Shown here: positions 42,397-51,193 of the stretch, piece by piece
How positions within the stretch are numbered: position 1 is the first letter of the stretch
Layout: each line of letters begins with the position of its first letter
Assembly: GCF_008000995.1 (NCBI RefSeq)
Contig: NZ_CP042828.1
Coordinates: 1,240,001 to 1,304,000 of the forward strand
Source of the DNA: Ruania zhangjianzhongii
Lineage (GTDB): Bacteria; Actinomycetota; Actinomycetes; Actinomycetales; Beutenbergiaceae
Direction of reading: 5' to 3'
Length of the DNA stretch: 64,000 nt
Made by a program: the position numbers and the translations under genes
The notes under the pieces: generated by a model
The model's database searches: none
What the model was told of the DNA's origin: nothing
What the model saw: the letters and a program-made list of their open reading frames with translations, nothing else

Positions 42397-43524
42397 TCAT
42401 ACCAGCGAGTCGTAGAACTCGACCATGTCCGCGGCCAGCACCTGCGGAGCCTGGTGCGCGGCATAGTGCCCCGGAGTGTCGTAGACGTTCCAGCGCACGA
42501 TGTTCGCGTGGTCTCGATCGGCGAACCGGCGGATGGACAAGAAGTCGTTGGTCGAGCCGGCCAACGCCGTCGGCACCGTGGTGGGCCCGGACGCCTGCTG
42601 CTCGGCCTTCGACATCTCGTAGTACAGCCGGATCGAGGAGCCGGTCGTGCCGGTCAGCCAGTACAGCGCCACGTTCGCGACCGCGAACTCGGCGTCCACA
42701 CCGATCAGCAGCTGCCCGTTCCAGCCGAGTAGCCCCACCGGGGAGTCGGCGAGCGCGTGCGCCACGGTCTGCGGGGCTTGGGAGAGCATCATGTTGAACG
42801 CCCCCATGTTCTCCCAGAACCAGGTGAGGTGCTCGATGCCTGCCTGCTCCTCGGCGGTCAGGTCCGCCAGCTCCGCCGGGTCGCCCGATGGGAAGGAGAA
42901 CAGCTGGCTCACGTGCACCCCGATCACGTGCTCCGGATCGAGCCGGCCCACCTCGGGGGAGATCAACGATCCGCCATCGTTGCCGGCGGCACCGTAACGC
43001 TGGTAGCCGAGCCGGGCCATCAGCTCCACCCAGGCGCCAGCGATCCGGTGCACGTTCCAGCCACGCTCGGTGGTGGGCCCGGAGAAGCCGAAGCCTGGGA
43101 CCGACGGGATCACCACGTCATACCCGGCCGCGACCAGCGGGTCGATCACGTCCAGGAACTCCAGCACCGAACCGGGCCAGCCGTGGGTGAGGATCAGGCC
43201 GACCGCATCCGGGCGTCCGGACCGGACCTGCAGGAAGTGGATGTTCTGGCCGTCGATCTCGGTGGTGAACTGCGGGTAGGCGTTCAACCGCTGCTCCACC
43301 CGGCGCCAGTCGAACACGGTCCGCCAGTACTCGGTCCACTCCTGGACCAGGGCCAGGCTGACCCCGTAGTCCGAGCCGGCGCCGGGGAGCTCGTCGGTGA
43401 AGCGCACGCGGTCCAGGCGCTCGTGGAGATCGTCGAGGTCGGCCTGGGGAATGGCGATGGTGGTCGGCGTGACGGCGGTGGCAGCTCCTTGCGAGGCCCG
43501 GCGTGCGGTGGTCTGGGTGTTCAT
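42397..43524 (-). CDS. Epoxide hydrolase family protein (EHN domain)
   Basis: A 375-residue alpha/beta hydrolase with the N-terminal epoxide-hydrolase extension (IPQADLDDLHERLDRVRFTDELPG, VQEWTEYWRTVFDWRRVEQRLNAYPQF). The oxyanion motif is HGWPGS (114-119), the nucleophile Asp183 is in GNDGGS, and DTPGHYAAHQAP near the end supplies the catalytic His. These are the marks of microsomal-type epoxide hydrolases. ATG 43522-43524 follows AGGAG. It is divergent from a TetR gene with two 17-bp operators between them. The substrate is unknown. Confidence 0.92.
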   Translation of the reverse strand: MNTQTTARRASQGAATAVTPTTIAIPQADLDDLHERLDRVRFTDELPGAGSDYGVSLALVQEWTEYWRTVFDWRRVEQRLNAYPQFTTEIDGQNIHFLQVRSGRPDAVGLILTHGWPGSVLEFLDVIDPLVAAGYDVVIPSVPGFGFSGPTTERGWNVHRIAGAWVELMARLGYQRYGAAGNDGGSLISPEVGRLDPEHVIGVHVSQLFSFPSGDPAELADLTAEEQAGIEHLTWFWENMGAFNMMLSQAPQTVAHALADSPVGLLGWNGQLLIGVDAEFAVANVALYWLTGTTGSSIRLYYEMSKAEQQASGPTTVPTALAGSTNDFLSIRRFADRDHANIVRWNVYDTPGHYAAHQAPQVLAADMVEFYDSLV

Positions 43525-43546
43525 GAGGTCTCCTGACATTATGGAA

Positions 43547-43597
43547 CGGAACAATCTGTTCCGGTGAGTTTTCACCGTAACGGAATGATTCATTCCG
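43547..43597. promoter_or_regulatory. Two 17-bp TetR operators between the epoxide hydrolase and tetR
   Basis: CGGAACAATCTGTTCCG (43547-43563) and CGGAATGATTCATTCCG (43581-43597) are both palindromes of the form CGGAAnnannntnTTCCG, with centres 34 bp apart. A smaller palindrome CGGTGA-GTTT-TCACCG (43562-43577) lies between. TAGGGT (43607-43612) is 6 bases before the tetR ATG. Confidence 0.82.
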
Positions 43598-43618
43598 CAC
43601 AAGAGGTAGGGTGGCGGT

Positions 43619-44257
43619 ATGGACGAGAAGCCGCTGCCCGGGCGGCAGGCGCAGGCCGCGCGTAACGACGCCGCGATCCTGGCCGCCGCGCGCACGGTGT
43701 TCCTTCGGGATCCGAGCGCACCTATCTCGGCGGTCGCCGCCGAGGCAGGGGTGGGGATCAGTGCCTTGTACCACCGCTACGCCGGCAAGGAGGAGCTGCT
43801 CCGCCAGTTGTGCGTGGCTGGTCTCGTCGAGTTCATCTCGATTGCCCGCGGTGTGCTCACTCGCGACGGTGACCCTTGGCAGGACTTTGTCGCGTTCGTC
43901 ACCGAGATCGTCATCGCCGATGTGCACGCCATCACGGTGAAGCTCGCCGGCACGTTCACTCCCGATGCGCAGCTGGGCGCTCTCGCCGAGCAGGCGAGTG
44001 AGCTGACCGCCCAGATCTTCGACCAGGTGATGCGCGCCGGGGTAGTGCGTCCAGAGCTGCGGGTGGAAGACCTGGGCCTGCTGTTCGAACAGCTCACAGC
44101 AGTGCGGGCGTCGGAACCTGCCCGTACCCGGGAACTGCGACACCGGTACCTGGCAATCCTTCTGGATGGTGTCCGCGTGGATGCCGCCACCGGTGTGCTG
44201 CCCGGTCCTGCGCCCGGCGCGGGAGAGTTCGCAGGGCGGTGGGCGCCGCGGGCCTGA
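43619..44257 (+). CDS. TetR-family transcriptional regulator
   Basis: A 212-residue regulator with HTH region RNDAAILAAARTVFLRDPSAPISAVAAEAGVGISALYHRYAGKEELLRQL and a TetR C-terminal helical domain. Divergent from the epoxide hydrolase gene with paired operators in the shared promoter, so it probably represses both. The mRNA appears leaderless (TAGGGT at 6 bases). Confidence 0.92.
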   Translation: MDEKPLPGRQAQAARNDAAILAAARTVFLRDPSAPISAVAAEAGVGISALYHRYAGKEELLRQLCVAGLVEFISIARGVLTRDGDPWQDFVAFVTEIVIADVHAITVKLAGTFTPDAQLGALAEQASELTAQIFDQVMRAGVVRPELRVEDLGLLFEQLTAVRASEPARTRELRHRYLAILLDGVRVDAATGVLPGPAPGAGEFAGRWAPRA

Positions 44258-44279
44258 CCGGGGACTGGGCGGGCCGGGG

Positions 44280-45860
44280 CTACCGCACCGCCTGCCACTG
44301 CTCCCAGAGCGATGTGGCAGCGCGGGCGTCCGCCGCGGCGACGATGGCGCCACCGACCGGGTGCGGGTTGGGCCGTCCGGTCTCGTCCAGCACCGCGCCC
44401 CCGGCCTCAAGCACCACCAGGGCCGCGGCGGCGTGGTCCATCGGGCTGTACCGGTGGATGATCGCCGCGACGCCGCGCCCCATCGCGATCCCCGCCAGCG
44501 TGGCTGTGCCGGAGCCGGGGATCCGTACCGTGCAGTGCCGCGCGCCGAGGGCATCGAGCAACTCGTGCAGTCCGGGCCAGGTCCGGGCGCCGTCGAGCTC
44601 GGTGATCACCAGCGCCCCGGAGAGCGGATCGTCCCCCTGGGCAGTGGTTGCCGTCAGCCGTTTCCCGAGGCGCCAGCTGCCGCGCCCCGCCACGGCCACC
44701 ACGGGCACCGGTGCCGGCGCGCCCTCAAGCGTGCCTCCGACCGGGTCGAACACCACCCCCACGACCGGCCGGCCGTCCTCGACCAGCGCGAGGGAGAAGC
44801 TGGTCCACGGGAACCCGTTCGCCAGGTTCGCGGTGCCGTCGACCGGGTCCAGGTACCAGCACGGACGATGGCCGTCGCCGGTGCCGCCGTACTCCTCGCC
44901 GACGATGTCGTGCTCGGGGAACTGTGCCCCCAAGGCGGCCCGCACCCCGCGTTCGATCTTCCGGTCCACCTCGGTGACGTGATCGGCCGGGCCGGTCTTG
45001 GTCTCGACGCTGCCGATCCCGTCCCGCCGCGCCCGTGCGGTCAGCTCGGCGGCCTGTTCGGCCAGCTCCAGGGCGACGGCGGCCTGCCGGGACCGGTCAT
45101 CGACCGTGCCCTGCCGTAGGGCGTGCTGGATCGTCTCCACCTTGTTGGTGGTGATCGAGTCCACCCCGATCCGGGCCAGGTGCGCGGCCTGGGACGCATC
45201 ATCGACTGTCCAGACCGCGACCTGGACACCGTGGGCGTGCACGGCGTCCACGAACGCCGGAGAGACCAGCAGGTGCTGCACGTTGATCAGGCTCACGCCC
45301 ACCAGGTCGGCCGCGCCCGGCGGCTCGGTGGAGTACCAGGGCGTCCAGATCGCTGCCTCCGGCAGCACCTCGCGGACCTGGCGCATCGAGTCCGGATGGC
45401 CGCACCAGGCGGTCTGCGCACCGCTTGGATCGGCAGCGGCCGCCTGAGCGGCAGGCCGCGCGACCGAGGGTTCGTCGATGTCGATCAGCAGGGTGGCACC
45501 GGTGCCGGCCACCAGGTCCAGGGCCTCGGTGAGCAGGGGGATCCGCCGGTCACCGCCACCGAGCTCGCCCAGCTCGGCCAGCGTCACCTCGGTGACTGCA
45601 CGCGAGTCACCCCACAACCGCTCCAAGGTGGCGTCGTGCAGCAGCACGACCGCACCATCCCGGCTGACTCGGACGTCGATCTCGATCCAGGTGGCGCCGG
45701 CGGCTACGGCGGCACGGATCGCGGCGAGGGTGTTCTCCCGGGCTCCGCCGGTGCCTTCGGCGTGTAGGCCACGATGGGCGACGATCCGCGGGGCGGTCGC
45801 GGGCAGGCGGGTACCGCTGCGGTCACTGGCGGCGCGCGGCAGGGCGGCGGACTTGCTCAC
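44280..45860 (-). CDS. Fusion: glycerophosphodiester phosphodiesterase + inositol monophosphatase
   Basis: A 526-residue cytoplasmic protein with two enzymes. Residues about 20-255 are a GDPD TIM barrel (RIVAHRGLHAEGTGGARENT, TWIEIDVRVSRDGAVVLLHD: catalytic His pair and metal Glu/Asp), which cleaves glycerophosphodiesters. Residues about 265-526 are an inositol-monophosphatase-fold phosphatase (VTEVDRKIE, GEEYGGTG, WYLDPVDGTANLANGFP: Mg-binding DPxDG, then HRYSPMDHAAAALVVLEAGG). It is the last gene of an ABC importer operon, overlapping the ATPase stop by ATGA. Together they could import and split a glycerophospho-polyol such as glycerophosphoinositol (inference). Confidence 0.9.
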   Translation of the reverse strand: MSKSAALPRAASDRSGTRLPATAPRIVAHRGLHAEGTGGARENTLAAIRAAVAAGATWIEIDVRVSRDGAVVLLHDATLERLWGDSRAVTEVTLAELGELGGGDRRIPLLTEALDLVAGTGATLLIDIDEPSVARPAAQAAAADPSGAQTAWCGHPDSMRQVREVLPEAAIWTPWYSTEPPGAADLVGVSLINVQHLLVSPAFVDAVHAHGVQVAVWTVDDASQAAHLARIGVDSITTNKVETIQHALRQGTVDDRSRQAAVALELAEQAAELTARARRDGIGSVETKTGPADHVTEVDRKIERGVRAALGAQFPEHDIVGEEYGGTGDGHRPCWYLDPVDGTANLANGFPWTSFSLALVEDGRPVVGVVFDPVGGTLEGAPAPVPVVAVAGRGSWRLGKRLTATTAQGDDPLSGALVITELDGARTWPGLHELLDALGARHCTVRIPGSGTATLAGIAMGRGVAAIIHRYSPMDHAAAALVVLEAGGAVLDETGRPNPHPVGGAIVAAADARAATSLWEQWQAVR

Positions 45861-46903
45861 ACCGACACCTCCACCGTGGTCTCGTCCAGCACGCCGTCGG
45901 TGTAGCGAAGACCGCGGGCGATCCGCACGCCGACCTCATCGCCGGGTTGCGGGGTCTGGCCGGTGACGAATGCGCGCAGCATCGTGCCGCTGGCGTCGAT
46001 CACCACCTCCGCGTAGTGCCCGTGCGGCAGCACCCGGGTAACCACGCCCGGCATCCCGGCCGGGTCGATCCGGATGTCCTCCGGGCGGACCATCCACTCC
46101 ACCCCGGGCTCACCCTCGCCCAGGTCAAGTGCGGCGATCCGGTTGCTGGAGCCGATAAAGCCCGCGACGAACTCAGTAGCCGGAGCCCGGTACAGCTCGG
46201 CTGGTGTGGACACCTGCTCGATCCGCCCCTCGCTCATCACCGCGACCCGGTCCGAGATGGACAGCGCCTCCTCCTGGTCGTGGGTGACCAGCACGGTGGT
46301 GATCCCGAGTCGCTGCTGGATGTCCCGGATCTCTTCGCGCACCCGCACCCGCAGCTTGGCGTCCAGATTGGACAACGGCTCGTCGAGCAGCAGCAGCTTC
46401 GGCCGCTGCACCAGCGCCCGGGCGAGCGCGGCCCGCTGCTGCTCGCCACCGGAGATCCGGGCCGGCCGGGAGCTGGCGTGGTGGGAGAGCCCGACCATCT
46501 CCAGCACCTCCGCGACCCGCTGGTCGATCTGTGCCCGCGGCACCCGGGCGACCTTGAGCGGGAAGGCGACGTTCTTGGCCACCGTCATATGCGGCCAGAG
46601 CGCGTAGTTCTGGAACACCATCGCGCTCGGGCGCCGTTCCGGGCCGAGACGGGTGATGTCCGTGCCGGCGACCTGCACACCGCCAGCGTCGGGATAGAGG
46701 AAGCCGGCGATCAGCCGCAGGGTGGTGGTCTTCCCGCAGCCGGACGGGCCCAGCAGCGAGACCATCTCACCGGAGGCGATGTCCAGGTTGAGGTCGTCGA
46801 CGATCGTGCGGCCGCCGAGCACCTTGGTGATCCCGGACAGCCGTAGCCCGGGCGGTGTGTGGTCGGTCCCGCTCGGCGGTGTGGTCTGGGTGGTGGGTGG
46901 CAC
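45857..46903 (-). CDS. ABC transporter ATP-binding protein (Ugp/Pot/Fbp type with TOBE domain)
   Basis: A 348-residue importer ATPase: Walker A LLGPSGCGKTTTLRLIAGF, Q-loop FQNYALWPHMTVAKNVAFPL, signature RISGGEQQRAALARAL, Walker B LLLLDEPLSNLDAKLRVRVREEIRDIQ, H-loop VLVTHDQEEALSISD. A C-terminal TOBE domain (EWMVRPEDIRIDPAGMPGVVTRVLPHGHYAEVVI) follows. This is the MalK/UgpC/PotA class. Two GTG starts compete (46915, 46903); GAGGA is well spaced for 46903. Fourth gene of the operon. Confidence 0.92.
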   Translation of the reverse strand: MPPTTQTTPPSGTDHTPPGLRLSGITKVLGGRTIVDDLNLDIASGEMVSLLGPSGCGKTTTLRLIAGFLYPDAGGVQVAGTDITRLGPERRPSAMVFQNYALWPHMTVAKNVAFPLKVARVPRAQIDQRVAEVLEMVGLSHHASSRPARISGGEQQRAALARALVQRPKLLLLDEPLSNLDAKLRVRVREEIRDIQQRLGITTVLVTHDQEEALSISDRVAVMSEGRIEQVSTPAELYRAPATEFVAGFIGSSNRIAALDLGEGEPGVEWMVRPEDIRIDPAGMPGVVTRVLPHGHYAEVVIDASGTMLRAFVTGQTPQPGDEVGVRIARGLRYTDGVLDETTVEVSV

Positions 46904-46929
46904 GTCGGTCCTCACGGATCTGGTCGTTG

Positions 46930-47751
46930 CTAACGGATCTGGAAGCCCTCGGCGAGCTGTCCGCCCATGATGTGGCGGCGGGTCAGCAGCAGAAGGAGCA
47001 CGGACGGGATGGAGAGCAGGATGGCGAACACCGCAGCGACCTGCTTGGGGTAGTTGAGCACCAGGGAGTACATCTCGGTGGGCATCGTCATGTAAGACGG
47101 AGCCCCCACCAGGTAGGTGCCCTGCGCTTCGTCGAAGGACGCCAGGAAGGACATCACCGCGGCGACCAGGATGCCCGGCATCGCCAGGGGCAGGGTCACG
47201 GTGAGGAACACGCGGATCTTCCCGGCACCGGCATCGCGTGCCGCTTCCTCGAGCGATCGGGGCACCGAGGAGAACGCCGCGGCCGGGATCCAGGTCATGA
47301 ACACGACAGTGCCCATCAGGTGCACGATGACGATCCCCAGGGCGGTCTCCATCAGCTGCAGGCCATAGAAGACGGTCGCCATCGCGACGAACAGGCCCAT
47401 CTTCGGGAACGCGTTGGTGGCGAACAGTCCGATGAGGAAGATCCTGCGGCCGGGGAAGGAGAATCGGGAGAACGCGTAGGCCGCAGGCAGGCAGATCAGT
47501 GCGGAGAGCGCCACAGTGATCGGTGCGAAGAACAAGGTGTTCTGCATCGCGCCGAACAGCTCCGGCTCGGCGAACACCACCCGCCACCACTGGAGCGTCA
47601 GTCCCTCGGGGAGCAGGTTGGGGTAGTGCCACTCGGTGGCGAACGCGTGCATCCCGAGCCAGATCAGCGGGCCGAGGATGAATCCCGCGACCAGCAGGAG
47701 CAGCACGGCGGTGAGGATCTTCCCGGCGATCAGGCGGCCGGCCGACGGCAT
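46930..47751 (-). CDS. ABC transporter permease (inner-membrane subunit 2)
   Basis: A 273-residue permease with six TM helices. It starts KILTAVLLLLVAGFILGPLIWLGMHAFATEW. The EAA coupling loop is RSLEEAARDAGAGKIRVFLTVTLPLAMPGILVA. Similar to PotC/PhnV-type subunits. Its ATG overlaps the stop of the first permease by one base (TGATG), so expression is tightly coupled. Confidence 0.9.
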   Translation of the reverse strand: MPSAGRLIAGKILTAVLLLLVAGFILGPLIWLGMHAFATEWHYPNLLPEGLTLQWWRVVFAEPELFGAMQNTLFFAPITVALSALICLPAAYAFSRFSFPGRRIFLIGLFATNAFPKMGLFVAMATVFYGLQLMETALGIVIVHLMGTVVFMTWIPAAAFSSVPRSLEEAARDAGAGKIRVFLTVTLPLAMPGILVAAVMSFLASFDEAQGTYLVGAPSYMTMPTEMYSLVLNYPKQVAAVFAILLSIPSVLLLLLTRRHIMGGQLAEGFQIR

Positions 47752-48722
47752 CAGACGCGTCCTTCCTGCTTGGCGGAACGGAAGTTGGCCCAGACGTACA
47801 GGACCGCAACCCCGGAGGCGATCACGAAGACGATCACCGCGATCGCGGCCGCCTGCTGCGGCTGGTTGAAGGACTGGAAGTACTTGGCGATGTCCACACC
47901 GAGCTGCTGCGGGGCGTTCGGGCCGGTGAAGTACGGCACGGTGAACTGGCCGAGGACGCCGATCGCGGTAAAGGTGCCCGCGATGATCAGCGGGATGCTC
48001 GCCAGCGGCACCAGGATCCGGTACACGATCGTCAGCGTGCCGGCGCCAGCGTCCCGGGCAGCATCGATGAGGGCATCGGGGACGGCCTGCATCCCGGAGG
48101 CGGCCATCAGCAGCGCGAACGGCAGGTTCACCCAGATCGAGGCGATCACCACCCCGGTGACGGTGAAGCCGAAGATCGGCCCGTCCAGCCCGACCTGTGC
48201 GAACAGGCTGCGCAGGAAGCCGTCACCGGAGTAGAAGGTCAGGATCGCCCAGGACGCGATCACCACCGGGATGAACAGCGGGACCACGCCCAGACCCGAG
48301 AGCAGCGAGGCCGCCCAGCCTCCGCGCAGCCGGAGCAGCACCGCGATGCCGATCGCCACGGCCAGGGTCACCGTCGTGGTCACGGTGGTGACCAGCACGG
48401 TGGCCGCGAGGTCGCGCGGGAATCGGGGATCGGCGAACAGCTGCTCATAGGCCGCAGTGGTGAACAGGCCCGGTGCCGTGTAGACGTCCTGACCGATCAT
48501 CGCAGCCGTCCGGTTCAGTCCACCGGTCATCCCGAAGCTGAAGCCGATCGCCAGCAGCACCGGCAGACCCACGAACAGCGCGATCACCACCACCGGCGGC
48601 AGCGCCATCGAGAACCCGACCGCGGAGCGGCGGCGTTCGGCCCGCCGGGCGGCGTTGCTCGGTCGGGCTCGGCCGGCGTCCGCCGTGGCTGGCCTCTTGG
48701 TCTTCTCCTTCAGTGCAGTCAT
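47751..48722 (-). CDS. ABC transporter permease (inner-membrane subunit 1)
   Basis: A 323-residue permease with a 35-residue basic cytoplasmic N-terminus (RARPSNAARRAERRRS) and six TM helices (VGFSMALPPVVVIALFVGLPVLLAIGFSFG first). The coupling loop is PDALIDAARDAGAGTLTIVYRILVPLASIPLIIAG. It is of the PotB/PhnU class. The start overlaps the binding-protein stop by ATGA (48719-48722). Confidence 0.9.
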   Translation of the reverse strand: MTALKEKTKRPATADAGRARPSNAARRAERRRSAVGFSMALPPVVVIALFVGLPVLLAIGFSFGMTGGLNRTAAMIGQDVYTAPGLFTTAAYEQLFADPRFPRDLAATVLVTTVTTTVTLAVAIGIAVLLRLRGGWAASLLSGLGVVPLFIPVVIASWAILTFYSGDGFLRSLFAQVGLDGPIFGFTVTGVVIASIWVNLPFALLMAASGMQAVPDALIDAARDAGAGTLTIVYRILVPLASIPLIIAGTFTAIGVLGQFTVPYFTGPNAPQQLGVDIAKYFQSFNQPQQAAAIAVIVFVIASGVAVLYVWANFRSAKQEGRV

Positions 48723-49888
48723 GGGACGAGCTGGTCCCAGAGGTTGTTCATGTCATCGTTGTTCTCGCTGTAGTAGCTCGGCCGTAGCGCCGTCGGATCG
48801 GCATCGGCGAACTGCTCGACGATCTCTTCCGGCAGCTGATCGAGCGAGATCACCGGGTAGCCGGAGATCTGCTCGGCGATGATCGTCTGCCCCTCCGGGC
48901 TGAGGACGAAGTTCGCCAGGTCGATCGCCCCCTCGGTGTTGTCGCTGGTGCGCGGGATGCCGAGGTAGGAGGCGCTGCCGGTGAAGCTGGGGTCGCTGAT
49001 CTGGGTGTAGTGCACGTTCTCCGAGACCAGCCCGTTCTCCGCGGCAGTGATGAACTGGTCGCTCCACACCGGGGCCATCGAGATGGCCCCGTCGCCGAGC
49101 AGCTCGAGCACCTGGGAGTTGCCGTTCGGGTAGACGCCACCCTGGTAGACCGAGGGGCCGAGCTCGGCGAGCCGGTCGAAGCCCTCGGTCCAGCCTTCCT
49201 GCAGCCCTTCGTCATAGCCGACGCGCAACGCTTCCTGGTCCTCCGCGGAGAGGTAGCTGTCCAGCACTGTGGTGACGAACGCACCGCCGGAGCCACCGGT
49301 GGACGGAGAGTTGTAAGCGAACTCACCGGGGTTGTCCTCGATCCAGGTGAGCAGCTCGTCCAGAGTCTCCGGTGGAGTCTCCACCACCGCGTTGTCGTAG
49401 GCGAGCAGCACCGAGGACGCGCGGTAGGGGATACCGACGCCCTTACCGGCCGTCACAGTGTTTTCCGCTACGTCGGCCAGACCGGTGAGCTCGTCCGGCC
49501 CGACCTCCAGCATCGTTCCGGCCTCGGCAGCACTGGAGATGACGAAGCCGGCGTCGACCAGGTCGAAGCCCGGATCGTCTCCGGCCTCGGTCGAGGTGAT
49601 CAGCTTCGCGACGGTCTGCTGGTCGTGCTCACCGTGCAGGTCGAGAGTCACGTTCACCTGCACACCGGGGTTCGCCTCCTCGTAGGCAGGGATGATGCCC
49701 TGCTCCCACAGGTCCTGCAGGTTGGTGTCCCCGGAGATGAAGATCGTGATGGTGCTGGCCGCGTCACCGTCGTCGCCGCCCGCCGCATCGGCGGCCGAGC
49801 CGTCCGAGGCGACAGGCCCGCAGGCGGTGGTGAGCGCGACCGCGCAGAAGCCGGCCAGCCCGGCGGTCAGAAGTCGCTTCGTGATCAC
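48719..49888 (-). CDS. Extracellular solute-binding lipoprotein (family 1)
   Basis: A 389-residue binding protein. GTG 49888 with GAAGGG upstream gives the signal peptide LLTAGLAGFCAVALTTACG with a lipobox Cys. Mature part: STITIFISGDTNLQDLWEQGIIPAYEEANPGVQVNVTLDLHG, LVDAGFVISSAAEAG and SMAPVWSDQFITAAENG, as in SBP_bac_1/6 proteins for polyamines, phosphonates or phosphodiesters. First gene of the five-gene importer operon. The GDPD-phosphatase fusion at the operon's end suggests a phosphorylated polyol ligand (inference). Confidence 0.9.
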   Translation of the reverse strand: MITKRLLTAGLAGFCAVALTTACGPVASDGSAADAAGGDDGDAASTITIFISGDTNLQDLWEQGIIPAYEEANPGVQVNVTLDLHGEHDQQTVAKLITSTEAGDDPGFDLVDAGFVISSAAEAGTMLEVGPDELTGLADVAENTVTAGKGVGIPYRASSVLLAYDNAVVETPPETLDELLTWIEDNPGEFAYNSPSTGGSGGAFVTTVLDSYLSAEDQEALRVGYDEGLQEGWTEGFDRLAELGPSVYQGGVYPNGNSQVLELLGDGAISMAPVWSDQFITAAENGLVSENVHYTQISDPSFTGSASYLGIPRTSDNTEGAIDLANFVLSPEGQTIIAEQISGYPVISLDQLPEEIVEQFADADPTALRPSYYSENNDDMNNLWDQLVP

Positions 49889-49931
49889 GGTGGTGTTCCC
49901 TTCGTCAGGAGCAAGCAGTGACGCGACGGAC

Positions 49932-50064
49932 ATCGCATCGTTGCAATCGAAAGCCGTCGCGGTATCCACCAGGTGAACGTCGGGCGACGAGACCCGGAGT
50001 GCCCGGAGAATTCATCGCAACGTTGCGATCCATGGTGCGAAGGAGCGTATCGCATCGTTGCGAT
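49932..50064. promoter_or_regulatory. Three LacI-type operators between the importer operon and lacI
   Basis: The perfect 16-bp palindrome ATCGCAACGTTGCGAT (50014-50029) has two variants: ATCGCATCGTTGCGAT (50049-50064, 15 of 16) and ATCGCATCGTTGCAAT (49932-49947, 14 of 16). The first two lie close to the lacI start and the third near the importer start. DNA looping and co-repression are likely. Confidence 0.82.
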
Positions 50065-50101
50065 CGTTGCTAGGGTGCGAGTGAAGAAAGGGGCACCGCC
50101 G

Positions 50102-51181
50102 ATGCCTGGTCGTGGACGTCAAGGGCGGGCGACGATCGCCGACGTCGCCGCGATCGCCGGGGTGTCCACCTCGACCGCCTCCCTGGTGTTCCGCAGCCAG
50201 GACCGGGTCGCACCGGGCACCCGGGACCGGATCCTGGCCGCCGCCGAGGCTGTCGGCTACCAGGGCCCGCACCCGGTCGCCAGCTCGCTGCGCAGCGGCC
50301 GCAGCGGGATCGTCGGGATCGTCATCGCCGAACGCGTGCGTCAGGCGTTCCAGAACCCGGTGGCGGTGGCGACCATGGACGGCCTCTCCGATGTGCTCGA
50401 CGGTGAGGGTTTCGGCCAGCTGCTCCTCCCCGGGCGGGCCGATCCGGTCATGAACCGGCCCGAGCCGCTGCGGATGCTGCCGGTCGATGCCGTGGTCTTC
50501 GCCACCCGGGGTGAGGAGTTCGACGATCTGCTGCCAGTGGTGCGGGCACGGGGGGTGCCGATCGTCGGGATCGAGGGGCCGCATGCGCCGGACGTGACCC
50601 TGGTGGAGGTCGATGACGTCGGTGGGATGACCGCCATGGCCGAGCATGTCGCCGCGCTTGGGCACCGCCGGGTCGGCGTCATCATGCGCACCACCAGGCT
50701 CGGCCGATCCGATGCGCCGGGCCCGACCGAGCCTGTCGGCGCGCGGCTCGGCGAGATCGTCAACCGGACGATCCGCGGCCGGCTCGAAGCGGTACAGCGT
50801 GTCTTCCCCGGCGCTGTCCGGGTCGAGGCAGGCGGGCGTGACTCCGCCGCCGGTGCCGCTGCTGCGTTGCGGTTGCTCGAGATCGGCGACCGCCCGACGG
50901 CGTTGCTCGCCCAGAACGACCAGCTCGCAGCTGGAGCGCTCGGTGCGGCAGCGCAGCTGGGCTTGCGGGTTCCCGAGGACGTGACGGTGACCGGCTTCGA
51001 CGGCGTCGAGATGCCGTGGTTGGGTCGGACCCTCAGCACCGTCCGCCAGCCTCTGCACGAGCGTGGCCGCCGGGCAGGCGAGCTGGTCACCGCCTTGCTG
51101 CGCGGTGAGGAGGTGCCGGCGCACACGATGCTGCCGGTGGAGCTGGTCGCCGGAGAGACCGCGGGGCCCCCGCCTGGGTGA
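50102..51181 (+). CDS. LacI-family transcriptional regulator
   Basis: A 359-residue repressor with the LacI HTH and hinge (RATIADVAAIAGVSTSTASLVFRSQDRVAPGTRDRILAAAEAVGYQGPHPVASSLRSG) and a periplasmic-binding-like effector domain (GIVGIVIAERVRQAFQNPVAVATMDGLSDVL, HVAALGHRRVGVI, PTALLAQNDQLAAGALGAAAQLGLRVPEDVTVTGFDGVEM). ATG 50102 follows AAAGGGG. Divergent from the importer operon with three matching palindromes between, so it very probably represses it and itself. Confidence 0.93.
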   Translation: MPGRGRQGRATIADVAAIAGVSTSTASLVFRSQDRVAPGTRDRILAAAEAVGYQGPHPVASSLRSGRSGIVGIVIAERVRQAFQNPVAVATMDGLSDVLDGEGFGQLLLPGRADPVMNRPEPLRMLPVDAVVFATRGEEFDDLLPVVRARGVPIVGIEGPHAPDVTLVEVDDVGGMTAMAEHVAALGHRRVGVIMRTTRLGRSDAPGPTEPVGARLGEIVNRTIRGRLEAVQRVFPGAVRVEAGGRDSAAGAAAALRLLEIGDRPTALLAQNDQLAAGALGAAAQLGLRVPEDVTVTGFDGVEMPWLGRTLSTVRQPLHERGRRAGELVTALLRGEEVPAHTMLPVELVAGETAGPPPG

Positions 51182-51193
51182 GGGCCCACGCAC

